Part shown: positions 45,034 through 54,663 of the stretch, in pieces
How the letters are laid out: each line of letters starts with the position of its first letter
Position numbering within the stretch: position 1 is the stretch's first letter
Origin: Phycisphaerales bacterium
GTDB taxonomy: Bacteria > Planctomycetota > Phycisphaerae > Sedimentisphaerales > Anaerobacaceae
Direction of reading: 5' to 3'
Assembly: GCA_020343675.1 (NCBI GenBank)
Contig: CP070806.1
Location: 3,624,498 to 3,688,497, forward strand
DNA length: 64,000 bases
The notes under the pieces: model-generated
Databases searched by the model: none
Told to the model about the DNA's origin: nothing
What the model saw: only the letters and a program-made list of their open reading frames with translations
Position numbers and translations under genes: made by a program

Positions 45034-48000
45034 ATGATGAACCGGAGGTTGAACAAGAAAGTCGCACTTATAGGCTCGGGTGTTTTTCTGCTCCTGCTGC
45101 TTGCCGCGATAGCAGTGATGCTACAGTTGGGCCAGGGCCCGGAGGAACATATCAGGGATGCTGAAGCCGCGTTGCAGGCCGCGCGCAACGCAGAGGATGA
45201 ACAGTCAAAGGAGCAGAATTACGAGCGGGCCAAGCGCAGCTTTCAGCGGGCTTACGGCAGGGCAAAAAGCAATCCGGCCCGAGAAGAAATCCTGTTCCGG
45301 ATGGTGGATATGTGTCGCGAAACCAGGGACTGGAATTACGTCCTGGTATGCTGGGATCAGATCATCAAAGTGAACCCGAACAATGCCAGGGCCCGATACG
45401 GGCGCTTGAAGTACTTTTACATATTGGCCGACAGCGGCAGCCACGGAGCGTGGAAAGAGGTGCAGGAACAAGCATCCGAGTTTTTGAGAGTGGCCGAAAG
45501 CAAAGGTCTTCTCGATGAAGATACCGCGAAGTGGGATGTTCCTGAGATCAAAGAGGAGACCGTCGAAGGGCTGCGGCTGGCCCCCTTCCTGTATCTGTTC
45601 AGAGGGCGAGCGGCTCTTGAGATGGCGAGCCTCGGTACGGTCACAGACCCGGACGAATCACTCGCGCGCGCTGTCGATGATTTGAAGAAGGTTCAGGAGC
45701 ATGACCCCAGGAACACCTATGCCTACCTGAATCTGGCCAGGGCGGCGGTCACCCGAGGAGAACTCCTTGCCGCACGAGGCAAATCCGATGAACGAGACAA
45801 AGCGACAGAGCAGGCTGTCGCGCTTTTGGAACAGGCGAGTCAAATGGCAGAGGCCGATCCGAGTGCACGGATTAACCTTCTGACGCTGAAGTGGAGGCTT
45901 GCCAGGGATGACGGTTCGGCGACGCCGCAGGAACAGGTTGAATCGCTGGAGCCGCAGTTCTTGTCACTTGTGAACACGTTTCGGTCGAGTGCAAAGGCAT
46001 TTGCGGTCCTGTCCGCATTCTATTCGGAATATTCGGTTTATGCAGGGCCGCGTCTCGGTCCCGAGAATCTCCGGAAGGCGATTGAGGCCGCAGAAAAAGC
46101 GACCGAATTGGATCCGGAAGATGTGGGTTATGCTATTAATGCAGCCGATTTGCACTATCGCAATTTTACCATTCAAAACGACAAAGAGGCAATTCAAAAG
46201 GCGATAGACATCGCCCGCAAGGCGCTGGAATTGCCGGGCGTGCAGGATACAACCGGTCCGCGCGAGCGCGTTAATAGGTTCAGCAGCTACAGGCTGTATT
46301 CACTCCTTGCCAACTGCTATATCGAACAGGTGCTCGATGCGCGCGGAGCGACAGAAAGCTCGCAGGCTGAAAGTGGGCTGGCAAGCGCCGAGCAGGCGGT
46401 TCATCAGATTGAGCAGCTCTTTGGCAGCGGCCAGGAACCGCTGGTGGCCAAGTGGAAAGGAATGCTCGAGCTGGCAAAAGGAGATGATGAAGCTGCCGCC
46501 ACCACATTGTACGCGGCTTACGAACAGCTCAAAGCGGTCATGCCGCCGCAGCCGCCCTGGCCGCGAGACCTGGAGCTGGCACAGCTTTCGTACACCTTGG
46601 CGCGGATGTTCCGGGGCACGTCTGAGATAGGGGCTGTCCTCGAATTCTTGACAACCGCCATCTATGCGGGAGTCAGCGATGTCAAACCCGAAGCCTATTT
46701 GGATTATGTTGATGCTCTGCTGGCGCTGGGCTACTACCCGGATGCCTTGAGGAATTTGGATGCCTTTGAGGAATACTTCGGCTCCAGCGAGCGATGCCGG
46801 CAGCTTCGTGTCGGCACGTATATTGGTGCAAAGCAGTATGCCGAGGCGGAAACCGAATTGGGCCAGATGCCTGAGAACGATCCCGGCGCGGTTCGGCTGC
46901 GTCTGGCGCTGGCGCACGCACGGGTCCGCGACGTGCGTCTGAGCATCGGTCAGATCAAGAGAGAGGATGACGTGGAATCGGCTCTCCAACCTGGAAGGGC
47001 CGGGGCCAACGATCTGGGTGGTTCGCAGTCCGACGTGCCGCCACATATGAGAACCGAGTTGGAGAAGTACAGCCAGATGGAGGGCGAGCTGCTTGAGAAG
47101 CTCGTCTCCCTGGAGCCGAATTCAGTGGAAGAGGCCTCGGTCATCAACGTATGCGGCAACCTGATATCCCTGGGCAGGGCCGGCCAGGCCGGCCTACTCA
47201 TCCAGCGATTCTCTGAGCACTATCCTGACAGCCCCGTGGTGCTGGTGTACCGGCGGATACTCTCCGAGCCCGATCCTGCCAACGTCTCACCCGAAAGGCT
47301 CAGGCAAATAGAAGAGCAGTCGCTATCGAGTATTGTTGACCCGACTCGCCAGGCGCTGGAGCTTGGAGTCTTCTATCGCAGAAACGACGAACTGCAAAAA
47401 GCCATCGTACAGTTCAGGAAGGTCTTCGAGACAGGAATCCTTCCGCGACAGGCGTCGCCCGGCTCTGCTGCGGACCGGGCAAAATTTGCGGCCAACCACC
47501 TTTTTGACATAGCCCTTGGAACCGAGAACTGGGAACTGGGCGAGGAGATTGCACAGGCAGCCCGCGCCAGGGATCTTGACAATTGCCAGGGCCAAATCTA
47601 TGCGGCCCGCCTGGCTTTTGCCCGGAGTGAATTCAAGGACGCCTTGGTTCGAATCAATGAGTGTCTCAGCCAGAGACCTCTGTTCTCCTATGCGTGTATG
47701 CTCAGAAGCGATATCCACGCGGCCCTGGGAAACGAGCATGCGTCTATGGAAGACATTCGCAAGGCGGCGGCCCTGAATCCTATGGACGGGGCCATCGCCC
47801 GAGGATTGGCAAGTACGTTATACCGCCGCAATGAAAAGCTTGGCGAAAGTGTTTCGGCCGCGCAGATCACTGAGACCAAGGATGCTCTGCTCAGGGCCAT
47901 GGTGCTGAATCCAGGGGATCTGGTGTTGCGAGGCCTCTACGCAGACTACATCGCAGGGACCGAGCCGCTCAGGGCGGTGGCGATTCGCCAGGATTTGCAG

Positions 48001-50040
48001 AAGGCGGATCCCAGTCTGGCCAACGCTGTGCTGCTTGGGAAGCTGGCGACGGAAGTCGCCGTGAAAGAGACGGATACGAAGGCGAAAGATGCATTGTTTG
48101 CCGTGGCCGGCTCAGCTTTTGAGCAGGCCAGGCAAACAGACCCGAGTGACAAGAGAATGCTCTATTATTATGCCGAATACTTCCGGGCCAGGGGGCGGGA
48201 GGATGAAGCGAAGCGTCTGCTGGAGGGTTCGCAAGACCGCAAATTGCTCTGGGACCATTATTTTCAAACGGGCCGTTACGACAAAGCCCGAGAGGTCCTG
48301 GAACAACTATACAATAGCGGCGACAAAGACAGCGGCGTCCTCAAAGGTCTGGTGCTGGCCGCAGAGAAGACCTCCGACAAAGAGGCGGTCAAGAAGTATT
48401 CCGAGGTCCTTGTTTCGATGGAGGATACAGCAGGAAACCATCTCTACCAGATCGAGTCCTTTCTGAAAGTCGGCCTTATCAAGGAAGCAGAGCATAAGGT
48501 CCAGAGCTTCAAGGAGAAGTACCCCAACGAACCGAAGGCCGTGCTCTTGCAGGCATGGGTGTTGATGAGGCAGGGGCAGCTCGAAAAGGCGCTGGAGATG
48601 ACGAACAGAAGTCTCCAGAACGATCCCGACAACGCAACCGCATGGCGGCTCAAGGGCGAAATAGACTTCATCAGGGAGGACTATGACAGGGCCATCAGTG
48701 ATTTCACCAAAAGCAAGGTGCTGTCGGACGAGCCTTCGGCGAGGATCTCTCTGGCCAAGGCCTACATGCAGAAACAGCGCTATGAGGACGCCATGACCGA
48801 GTTGAAGACGATCGTCGAGGCCCCGGGCGTTTCTCTTGAAGCTCGGTCACTGCTCGAGCAGGTTTACGTGCGGCTGGGCAGGAAGCAGGCCTTGCAGGCG
48901 CTGTACGAAGAAACGCTTGAGAAGTTTCCGCAAAATGCGCTATGGCTCGACCGAGCCGGTACCTTTGCCATCAAGACGGGCGCGTACGACAAGGCCGAAC
49001 AACTATTCGGGAGAATCCTTCTGGCCGGGCCTGAGCCCGCGCGAGATCGGGCCCAGGGACCTGAAGAGGCGTTGTACGCCACCGCCCTCGAAGGCTACTT
49101 GAGAGCGCTGATTGCCGGAGCGGGGACGCCTCAGACAAGCAGTTGGAACCCCGCCAGGCTGGAGCGGGTGTTTGAAGAGGGCCGAAAGCATGTTGAGGGC
49201 CGTTTTGCTCACGTCGCCTATTTGCGGATGGCTCAGGCAAAGCTCATGCTGGACGATCGGGGGGCGGCCGCAGACTATTGCCGCAGCGCTGTGGACAAAG
49301 CCGGGACTAATCAGACCCTTGCCGCCGATATTATGCGGAAGATGTACTTCCTGTTGGGAAGTGAGCAAGTCCAAAACTACTGCAAAGAGAAGCTGCAAGC
49401 CAACCCTGACTCGCTCGCTGCCAACGTAACCCTGTTTAATCTGGCAAAATTGAACGGCCAGTACGAGCAGGCCATTGGCTACATTGATAAATGTATCCAG
49501 CTTGCCGGTTCGGATAGCCCGGCCATGCTCGATTACACTATGAAAAAGGGCGAGATTCTGATACTGGCCTATGACAGAAGTTCCGATAAGGATTATCTGA
49601 GAGCCGCCATTGCAGAATACGAAAGTCTGCTTGTAAAAATGCCGAATAATACGGATGTTGCGACGGTTCTCAACAATTTGGCGTATTTGCTCGCTGAGAA
49701 TAATGAAAGGCTCCCGGAGGCCCTTGACTATGTGAAAAGGGGCCTCAGTATGAAGCCGAACAACCCGGTCTTGCTGGACACGTATGCTTATGTATTGCTC
49801 AGGAACGGCAGAGTTTCCGAAGCCGCCGAGTCTTTGGCAGCCGCTCTTCAACATTTTGAGCAGGACCGGACCCCGGTGCCGGCGGATGTGTATGAGCACA
49901 AGGGCATGATAAAAGAAGAGCAGGGAGCAAAGGCTGAAGCGCTTGCCGCGTATAGACAGGCGTTGAAAGCCGGTGAGAACACGTTGTCTGAGAGAGCTAA
50001 ACGGCGCATAGAAGAGGCTGTTTCGCGTGTTTCGCTGTAG
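45034..50040 (+). CDS. Giant membrane-anchored TPR protein
   Basis: A 1668-residue protein with one N-terminal membrane segment (VALIGSGVFLLLLLAAIAVML) and then almost continuous helical tetratricopeptide-like repeats. Clear units include VYRRNDELQKAIVQFRKVF-type, GRYDKAREVLEQLY, RQGQLEKALEMTNRSLQNDP, IREDYDRAISDFTKSKVL and a C-terminal set ending LPEALDYVKRGLSMKPNNP. The ATG-ATG at 45034 has GAGG 7 bp upstream; the longer frame overlaps epsI. TPR proteins are usual in exosortase/EPS loci (PrsT-type), acting as scaffolds, but this is about twice their normal size. Not a lipoprotein as read here. Confidence 0.88.
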   Translation: MMNRRLNKKVALIGSGVFLLLLLAAIAVMLQLGQGPEEHIRDAEAALQAARNAEDEQSKEQNYERAKRSFQRAYGRAKSNPAREEILFRMVDMCRETRDWNYVLVCWDQIIKVNPNNARARYGRLKYFYILADSGSHGAWKEVQEQASEFLRVAESKGLLDEDTAKWDVPEIKEETVEGLRLAPFLYLFRGRAALEMASLGTVTDPDESLARAVDDLKKVQEHDPRNTYAYLNLARAAVTRGELLAARGKSDERDKATEQAVALLEQASQMAEADPSARINLLTLKWRLARDDGSATPQEQVESLEPQFLSLVNTFRSSAKAFAVLSAFYSEYSVYAGPRLGPENLRKAIEAAEKATELDPEDVGYAINAADLHYRNFTIQNDKEAIQKAIDIARKALELPGVQDTTGPRERVNRFSSYRLYSLLANCYIEQVLDARGATESSQAESGLASAEQAVHQIEQLFGSGQEPLVAKWKGMLELAKGDDEAAATTLYAAYEQLKAVMPPQPPWPRDLELAQLSYTLARMFRGTSEIGAVLEFLTTAIYAGVSDVKPEAYLDYVDALLALGYYPDALRNLDAFEEYFGSSERCRQLRVGTYIGAKQYAEAETELGQMPENDPGAVRLRLALAHARVRDVRLSIGQIKREDDVESALQPGRAGANDLGGSQSDVPPHMRTELEKYSQMEGELLEKLVSLEPNSVEEASVINVCGNLISLGRAGQAGLLIQRFSEHYPDSPVVLVYRRILSEPDPANVSPERLRQIEEQSLSSIVDPTRQALELGVFYRRNDELQKAIVQFRKVFETGILPRQASPGSAADRAKFAANHLFDIALGTENWELGEEIAQAARARDLDNCQGQIYAARLAFARSEFKDALVRINECLSQRPLFSYACMLRSDIHAALGNEHASMEDIRKAAALNPMDGAIARGLASTLYRRNEKLGESVSAAQITETKDALLRAMVLNPGDLVLRGLYADYIAGTEPLRAVAIRQDLQKADPSLANAVLLGKLATEVAVKETDTKAKDALFAVAGSAFEQARQTDPSDKRMLYYYAEYFRARGREDEAKRLLEGSQDRKLLWDHYFQTGRYDKAREVLEQLYNSGDKDSGVLKGLVLAAEKTSDKEAVKKYSEVLVSMEDTAGNHLYQIESFLKVGLIKEAEHKVQSFKEKYPNEPKAVLLQAWVLMRQGQLEKALEMTNRSLQNDPDNATAWRLKGEIDFIREDYDRAISDFTKSKVLSDEPSARISLAKAYMQKQRYEDAMTELKTIVEAPGVSLEARSLLEQVYVRLGRKQALQALYEETLEKFPQNALWLDRAGTFAIKTGAYDKAEQLFGRILLAGPEPARDRAQGPEEALYATALEGYLRALIAGAGTPQTSSWNPARLERVFEEGRKHVEGRFAHVAYLRMAQAKLMLDDRGAAADYCRSAVDKAGTNQTLAADIMRKMYFLLGSEQVQNYCKEKLQANPDSLAANVTLFNLAKLNGQYEQAIGYIDKCIQLAGSDSPAMLDYTMKKGEILILAYDRSSDKDYLRAAIAEYESLLVKMPNNTDVATVLNNLAYLLAENNERLPEALDYVKRGLSMKPNNPVLLDTYAYVLLRNGRVSEAAESLAAALQHFEQDRTPVPADVYEHKGMIKEEQGAKAEALAAYRQALKAGENTLSERAKRRIEEAVSRVSL

Positions 50041-50117
50041 GAGCCGGCGCGAAGCGCGTTTCATATAGGGGCGCATAATATACTCTGTGCTGTGTGTCGC
50101 CCTGAACGGAGATTGAA

Positions 50118-52349
50118 ATGCCAGAAGACAGACCGGTAGCTGCAAACAGGATGGCAAGACCGACCTCGCCGCAGGCTCAGGCGATTGTTTCTCTGACACC
50201 GAAAGAAGTCTTTGCCATCATACGCCGGCACATCTTTCTGATAAGTTTCCTGACGTTGCTGGGTCTCGGAGCCGGGGGCGGCATCTGGAAACTCCTGCAG
50301 ATGTATTTTCCACGATACACCGCCAAAACCTATATTCAGGTGTTGCCCCCAGTTGAAAAAGACCCGATGACCATCAGCACCGTTCAATTACAGAAGGATA
50401 TTCTATACGAGCATCGTCAATCCATAGCCAGTCTTATCAAGCAACAGCGCACTCTGGAAGATCTGCTCGGAAGAGATGCCGTCAGGGAAACCGAGTGGTC
50501 GAAGCAATGGGATGGGGACAGGAGAAGGGCGGTCAGGTACCTGAAGAAGCATTTCGGCGCCTATGCGCACAGGGACAGTGCATTTGTCGAGATATCCATG
50601 ACTTGCGGCGCTGCTAAAGAGGCGGCGGATATCGTGAACGAAATGCTGACGCTGTTCCTTGCCCAGCAGGGGACGAACGAACAGCGAGAGATATCCAACA
50701 GACTGCAACGGCTTGAAGAGCAGCGCATTCGCGTTAAGGGGGAATTAGATGCGGCCAACAAGGGGCTGGATGATATCCGCACGGCCTACGACCTGACGGA
50801 CCTCGAAAGACCCGCGGGACGCTATTTCCAGCACACGATCACGATAAAGTTGAACAGCCTGGAACTGCAGAGAAACGAGCTCGATTTGGCCATCAGGCAG
50901 TTTAAGGCCGATATCGCCAATCTCGAGGAGCTGGCCACGGGGCCCATTACCGAGCAGATCGAATTTGCGATAGAAAGAGATCCGGTCATGACCGACCTGG
51001 CCCGGCAGCTTGCGCTTCTGGAAGCCCAGCTCTCGGGAATGCTCTCGAAATTTGGCGACAATCACTACGAGGTGCGCCGGATCAGAGATTCCATTCAAAA
51101 AGCCAAGGATGAACGAGAACTTCGAAAGAAGGAGATTGCAGAACAAACAAGGCGGGCCAATCTCGAAAACGCAAAGGACAGTTTGATTGTTCTGCAGGAA
51201 AGGTTCGAGCAGTTGGAGCAATTGCGGCAGGAGGCTGAAGCCAAGAAGAAACAGCTTGATATCGCCCGGGTACAGTACGATAAGGGTCTGAAGATACGAG
51301 ATGAAAGACTTGAAATGCTCGACTCCGTCAAGGAGCAGATTGAGAAGATGAAGACGCTTCACGATGATCCCGAGACCCCCAAAGTGCTGCCTGTCGGACT
51401 GGCGTCGATACCGCTGGAGATGGTTTTCTCCCGCCAGTGGTGGCTCTGGTTCCCCAGTGGGATCCTGCTCGGCTTGCTGCTTGGCATGGGTATGGCCTTC
51501 CTCGTCGAGCTGGCCAACGATCTGGTGCGGACGCCCAGCGATGTGGCCCGATTCTTGCGCATTGCTCTTCTTGGCGTTATACCGGACGCCTCGGAGGACC
51601 GTCAGGTCCGCGGAATTGAGCTTTGCCACGCCGTTCGCAAGGCGCCCTATTCGGTCATCAGCGAATCCTACAGGCAATGTCGCACGAACCTGAAGCTCTC
51701 CGGCCCCGCAGAATCTCTCAAGACGCTGCTTGTCAGCAGCGGCATGGCCCGGGACGGGAAGACCTCCGTTGCCGTTAATCTTGCCACAAGCTTTGTAGCT
51801 GCGGACCAGAAAGTGCTGCTGATCGACGCGAACTTCAGGCAGCCGAACCTGCACACCTTGTTTGCGAAAGCCGAGCGTATCAACGCGGGAGAGCGTTTTG
51901 ACTTTGGATTGAGCAGCATCCTGACCCGCCAGTGCGCCGGCAAGGAAGCCATCCGACCCAGTGGCGTAGAAGGCCTGGACATCATCGATTGCGGGCCGCT
52001 CCCGGCGAACCCGGCCGAGCTGCTGGGCAGTGTGCGAATGGAAGAGTTGCTCCGGGAGCAGCGCAGAAGCTACGATCATGTGATCATCGATGGGCCGCCC
52101 GTTCTGCTGGTCAGTGACGCCAAGATTCTGGCCGGGCTGGTTGACGCAACCCTCCTCGTGTTCAACGCCGCTGCGACAAGCAGGGGCGCCGCCCAGAGGA
52201 CAATTCGCCAATTGAAGGAAGTCAACGCCAAAGTCATTGGCTGTGTGCTCTTCGGCGCGCGAGCCATCAAAGGCGGGTATTTCCAAGAGCAGTTCAAGTC
52301 CTACCGAAGATATCAGAAGAAAGCCCAACTTGCCGGTAGCAGACACTGA
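50118..52349 (+). CDS. Wzc/CpsD-type polysaccharide tyrosine autokinase
   Basis: A 743-residue chain-length regulator and kinase. TM1 lies at about 33-58 and TM2 (WLWFPSGILLGLLLGMGMAFL) at about 440-462, enclosing a long periplasmic coiled coil. The cytoplasmic BY-kinase has Walker A SSGMARDGKTS (about 540-551), Walker A' LLIDANFRQPN and Walker B VIIDGPPV. The C-terminal tail has tyrosines at YFQEQFKSYRRYQ for autophosphorylation. GGAG lies before the ATG. It controls polymer assembly with the Wza-like protein of this locus. Confidence 0.92.
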   Translation: MPEDRPVAANRMARPTSPQAQAIVSLTPKEVFAIIRRHIFLISFLTLLGLGAGGGIWKLLQMYFPRYTAKTYIQVLPPVEKDPMTISTVQLQKDILYEHRQSIASLIKQQRTLEDLLGRDAVRETEWSKQWDGDRRRAVRYLKKHFGAYAHRDSAFVEISMTCGAAKEAADIVNEMLTLFLAQQGTNEQREISNRLQRLEEQRIRVKGELDAANKGLDDIRTAYDLTDLERPAGRYFQHTITIKLNSLELQRNELDLAIRQFKADIANLEELATGPITEQIEFAIERDPVMTDLARQLALLEAQLSGMLSKFGDNHYEVRRIRDSIQKAKDERELRKKEIAEQTRRANLENAKDSLIVLQERFEQLEQLRQEAEAKKKQLDIARVQYDKGLKIRDERLEMLDSVKEQIEKMKTLHDDPETPKVLPVGLASIPLEMVFSRQWWLWFPSGILLGLLLGMGMAFLVELANDLVRTPSDVARFLRIALLGVIPDASEDRQVRGIELCHAVRKAPYSVISESYRQCRTNLKLSGPAESLKTLLVSSGMARDGKTSVAVNLATSFVAADQKVLLIDANFRQPNLHTLFAKAERINAGERFDFGLSSILTRQCAGKEAIRPSGVEGLDIIDCGPLPANPAELLGSVRMEELLREQRRSYDHVIIDGPPVLLVSDAKILAGLVDATLLVFNAAATSRGAAQRTIRQLKEVNAKVIGCVLFGARAIKGGYFQEQFKSYRRYQKKAQLAGSRH

Positions 52350-52461
52350 GTCGGACAGATATAATAGCGCCGAACGTATGACAATCTGATGCGGCGCCGG
52401 CGAGCGTGCTTTCGATGTCGTAGATCCCGTATTTCGAATTAGTCTGTGCGAGGCCGATTCA

Positions 52462-53400
52462 ATGCAAAAGTTTCTCGTGACCGGAGGAGCCGGTTTCATC
52501 GGTTCGAACATCTGCAGAAAACTTGTGTCGCAGGGCTGCTTCGTCAGGGTTCTCGACAATCTTCTCACGGGCAAGAAGAGCAACCTGGCCGATGTCATTG
52601 AGAAAATTGAGTTCGTAGAAGCTGATATGGGCGATTCGGAGGTCGCCCAATCGGCTGTCAGAGATATCGACATTGTCCTGCATCATGGGGCCTTGCCCTC
52701 GGTGCCGCGCAGCGTCGATGACCCCGCCTTGACACACACCCATTGTGTCGATGCAACGTTTGCGCTTTTGCTGGCCGCCCGCGATGCCGGCGTGAAGCGC
52801 TTCGTTTATGCCGCCAGCTCTTCGGCATATGGCGATGCGCCGACCTCACCGAAGGTCGAGACCATGTCGCCCAATCCTCTGTCGCCCTATGCCGTGGGCA
52901 AGCTCGTCGGGGAATATTATTGTTCGGTTTTCTCCCAGGTCTTCGGCCTTGAGACCATTTCGCTTCGCTACTTCAACGTGTTCGGCCCGTACCAGGACCC
53001 GTCCAGCCAGTACGCCGCCGCCATTCCGGCTTTTGTGACGGCAATCTTGAGGGACCAGCCGCCGACGATTTATGGCGATGGCGAGCAGAGCCGGGACTTC
53101 ACATATATCGAAAACGTCGTCGAGGCCAACCTCTTAGCCGCCTGCGCCAAGCAGACCAGAGGCGAAGTTACGAACATCGCCTGCGGCCAGGCCGTCACTG
53201 TCAACGCGATTATCGATATGATCAACGCAGCACTTGGCAAGAGCGTAAAGCCCATCTACGCTCCCGCCCGCCCCGGCGACGTAAAACACTCTCTCGCCGA
53301 CATCACCGCAGCGCAAAACCTCATTGATTTTAAGCCCACGGTGTCTTTCCGTGAAGGCCTGCAGCTTGCGATCGATTGGTATCGTGAGAATCTGATATAA
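52462..53400 (+). CDS. UDP-sugar 4-epimerase (UDP-GlcNAc 4-epimerase-like SDR)
   Basis: A 312-residue extended SDR. NAD binding is by VTGGAGFIGSNI. The catalytic YxxxK lies in SPYAVGKLVGEYY with serine in YAASSSAYGD. GALPSVPRSVDDP and LRYFNVFGPYQDP resemble WbpP/Gne-type UDP-N-acetylglucosamine 4-epimerases. It would supply UDP-GalNAc or UDP-galactose for the polymer. It lies 112 bp after the kinase gene and closes the locus. Exact nucleotide sugar not determinable. Confidence 0.88.
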   Translation: MQKFLVTGGAGFIGSNICRKLVSQGCFVRVLDNLLTGKKSNLADVIEKIEFVEADMGDSEVAQSAVRDIDIVLHHGALPSVPRSVDDPALTHTHCVDATFALLLAARDAGVKRFVYAASSSAYGDAPTSPKVETMSPNPLSPYAVGKLVGEYYCSVFSQVFGLETISLRYFNVFGPYQDPSSQYAAAIPAFVTAILRDQPPTIYGDGEQSRDFTYIENVVEANLLAACAKQTRGEVTNIACGQAVTVNAIIDMINAALGKSVKPIYAPARPGDVKHSLADITAAQNLIDFKPTVSFREGLQLAIDWYRENLI

Positions 53401-53560
53401 ACAATCGTGACTGCGGTATTCTGCCTTTGTAAGCTTACACACTGTTCTTTGCTCATGCGTCATACCACGTCCGTCGCCGGGTAGTGGCTGATGGCCGAAG
53501 ACTCTCCATGAATCACAGAGCCCGTTCTCATCCCACAGATACCGGGGCGAGAGGTTTGTA

Positions 53561-53588
53561 TTGACAGTCATACACAAGAGGCTACCAT
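53561..53588 (+). promoter_or_regulatory. Probable promoter of the TAXI-TRAP operon
   Basis: A perfect TTGACA (53561-53566) and TACCAT (53583-53588) are 16 bp apart; CATAAT at 53586-53591 is an alternative -10. The leader to the first gene would be about 65 nt. Confidence 0.5.
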
Positions 53589-53661
53589 AATGCTATTGAT
53601 GGCACCATTTGGGTGCTTTGCTCGGTTTGGCTTTCAGTAGTTCTCGTCATAGGCAGAAATT

Positions 53662-54663
53662 ATGAAGAAAGTACGTTGTTATGTAGCTGTTCTTCTGTGT
53701 ATCGCCGTTCTTATGCAGGGATGTAAAGGCAAGAAGGCCAGTTATGTAACCATAGGCACAGGTGGTGTAACAGGAATATATTATCCTACAGGTATTGCTA
53801 TAAGCCGCATGGTCAATAAGAACTTTGACCAGTACAAGATCAAAGTTACAGTTGAATCGACAAGCGGGTCCGTATTCAATGTCAATGCTGTGCTAAAGGG
53901 GGATTTGGTGTTTGGTGTTGTTCAATCAGACAGGCAATATCAAGCCTACAATGGATTGGCAGAGTGGTCCGGATTGGGAAAGCAAAGTGAGTTGAGGTCC
54001 GTGTTTTCAATTCATCCCGAGTCAATTACGTTAACCGCATCCGAAAACAGTGGCATCAGGGACATTAGCGATTTAAAAGGAAAGAGAATCAATCTGGGAA
54101 ATCCGGGCTCCGGACACCTGCAAAACTCAAGAGATATTTTAGCTGCGATAGGACTTGCAGAAGACGACCTGTCTGCAGAATATGTCAAAGCAGTGGAGGC
54201 ACCAGGACTATTACAGGATGAAAGGCTCGATGCTTTCTTCTATACGGTCGGTCATCCCAGCAGCAATATCAAAGAAGCGACGTCGGGCAGGATTAAAGTC
54301 TCTATTGTACCCATCAGAGGTCGGCATATAGACAAAATGCTCGAGAAATATCCTTACTATGCAAAATCGATAATACCTCATTCATTTTATCGCTATGCAT
54401 TGAATACCGACGATGTTGAGACGGTTGGCGTCAAGGCAACCTTTGTCACGTCAAAGAATATAGATGAGGATATTGTGTATGCTATAACGAAAGAGGTGTT
54501 TGAGAACTTTGAAGCTTTTATATCACTCCATCCTGCTTACCAGGCGTTAACAAAGGAGAATATGCTAAAAGGACTTACCGCCCCGATTCACAAAGGCGCT
54601 TTGAGATACTACAAAGAAGTAGGTCTGGACAGATACATAGATCCTAAACTGATCATTGATTAG
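53662..54663 (+). CDS. TAXI family TRAP transporter solute-binding lipoprotein
   Basis: A 333-residue periplasmic binding protein. The signal ends in lipobox VLMQGC (C21). The mature start YVTIGTGGVTGIYYPTGIAI is the TAXI family hallmark, with VESTSGSVFNVNAV and INLGNPGSGHLQNSRDIL downstream. TAXI proteins bind carboxylates or amino acids such as glutamate. The permease gene starts immediately after its stop codon. The reading frame is AT-richer than the EPS genes upstream. Confidence 0.92.
   Translation: MKKVRCYVAVLLCIAVLMQGCKGKKASYVTIGTGGVTGIYYPTGIAISRMVNKNFDQYKIKVTVESTSGSVFNVNAVLKGDLVFGVVQSDRQYQAYNGLAEWSGLGKQSELRSVFSIHPESITLTASENSGIRDISDLKGKRINLGNPGSGHLQNSRDILAAIGLAEDDLSAEYVKAVEAPGLLQDERLDAFFYTVGHPSSNIKEATSGRIKVSIVPIRGRHIDKMLEKYPYYAKSIIPHSFYRYALNTDDVETVGVKATFVTSKNIDEDIVYAITKEVFENFEAFISLHPAYQALTKENMLKGLTAPIHKGALRYYKEVGLDRYIDPKLIID

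Noticed and set aside
50745-52673. 642-codon minus-strand open frame
   Set aside because: Antisense to the Wzc-like kinase and the epimerase, which have full family signatures. Shadow.
53401-53661. Small frames between the epimerase and TAXI genes
   Set aside because: They are extensions of antisense shadows of the epimerase; only the TAXI promoter is supported in this gap.
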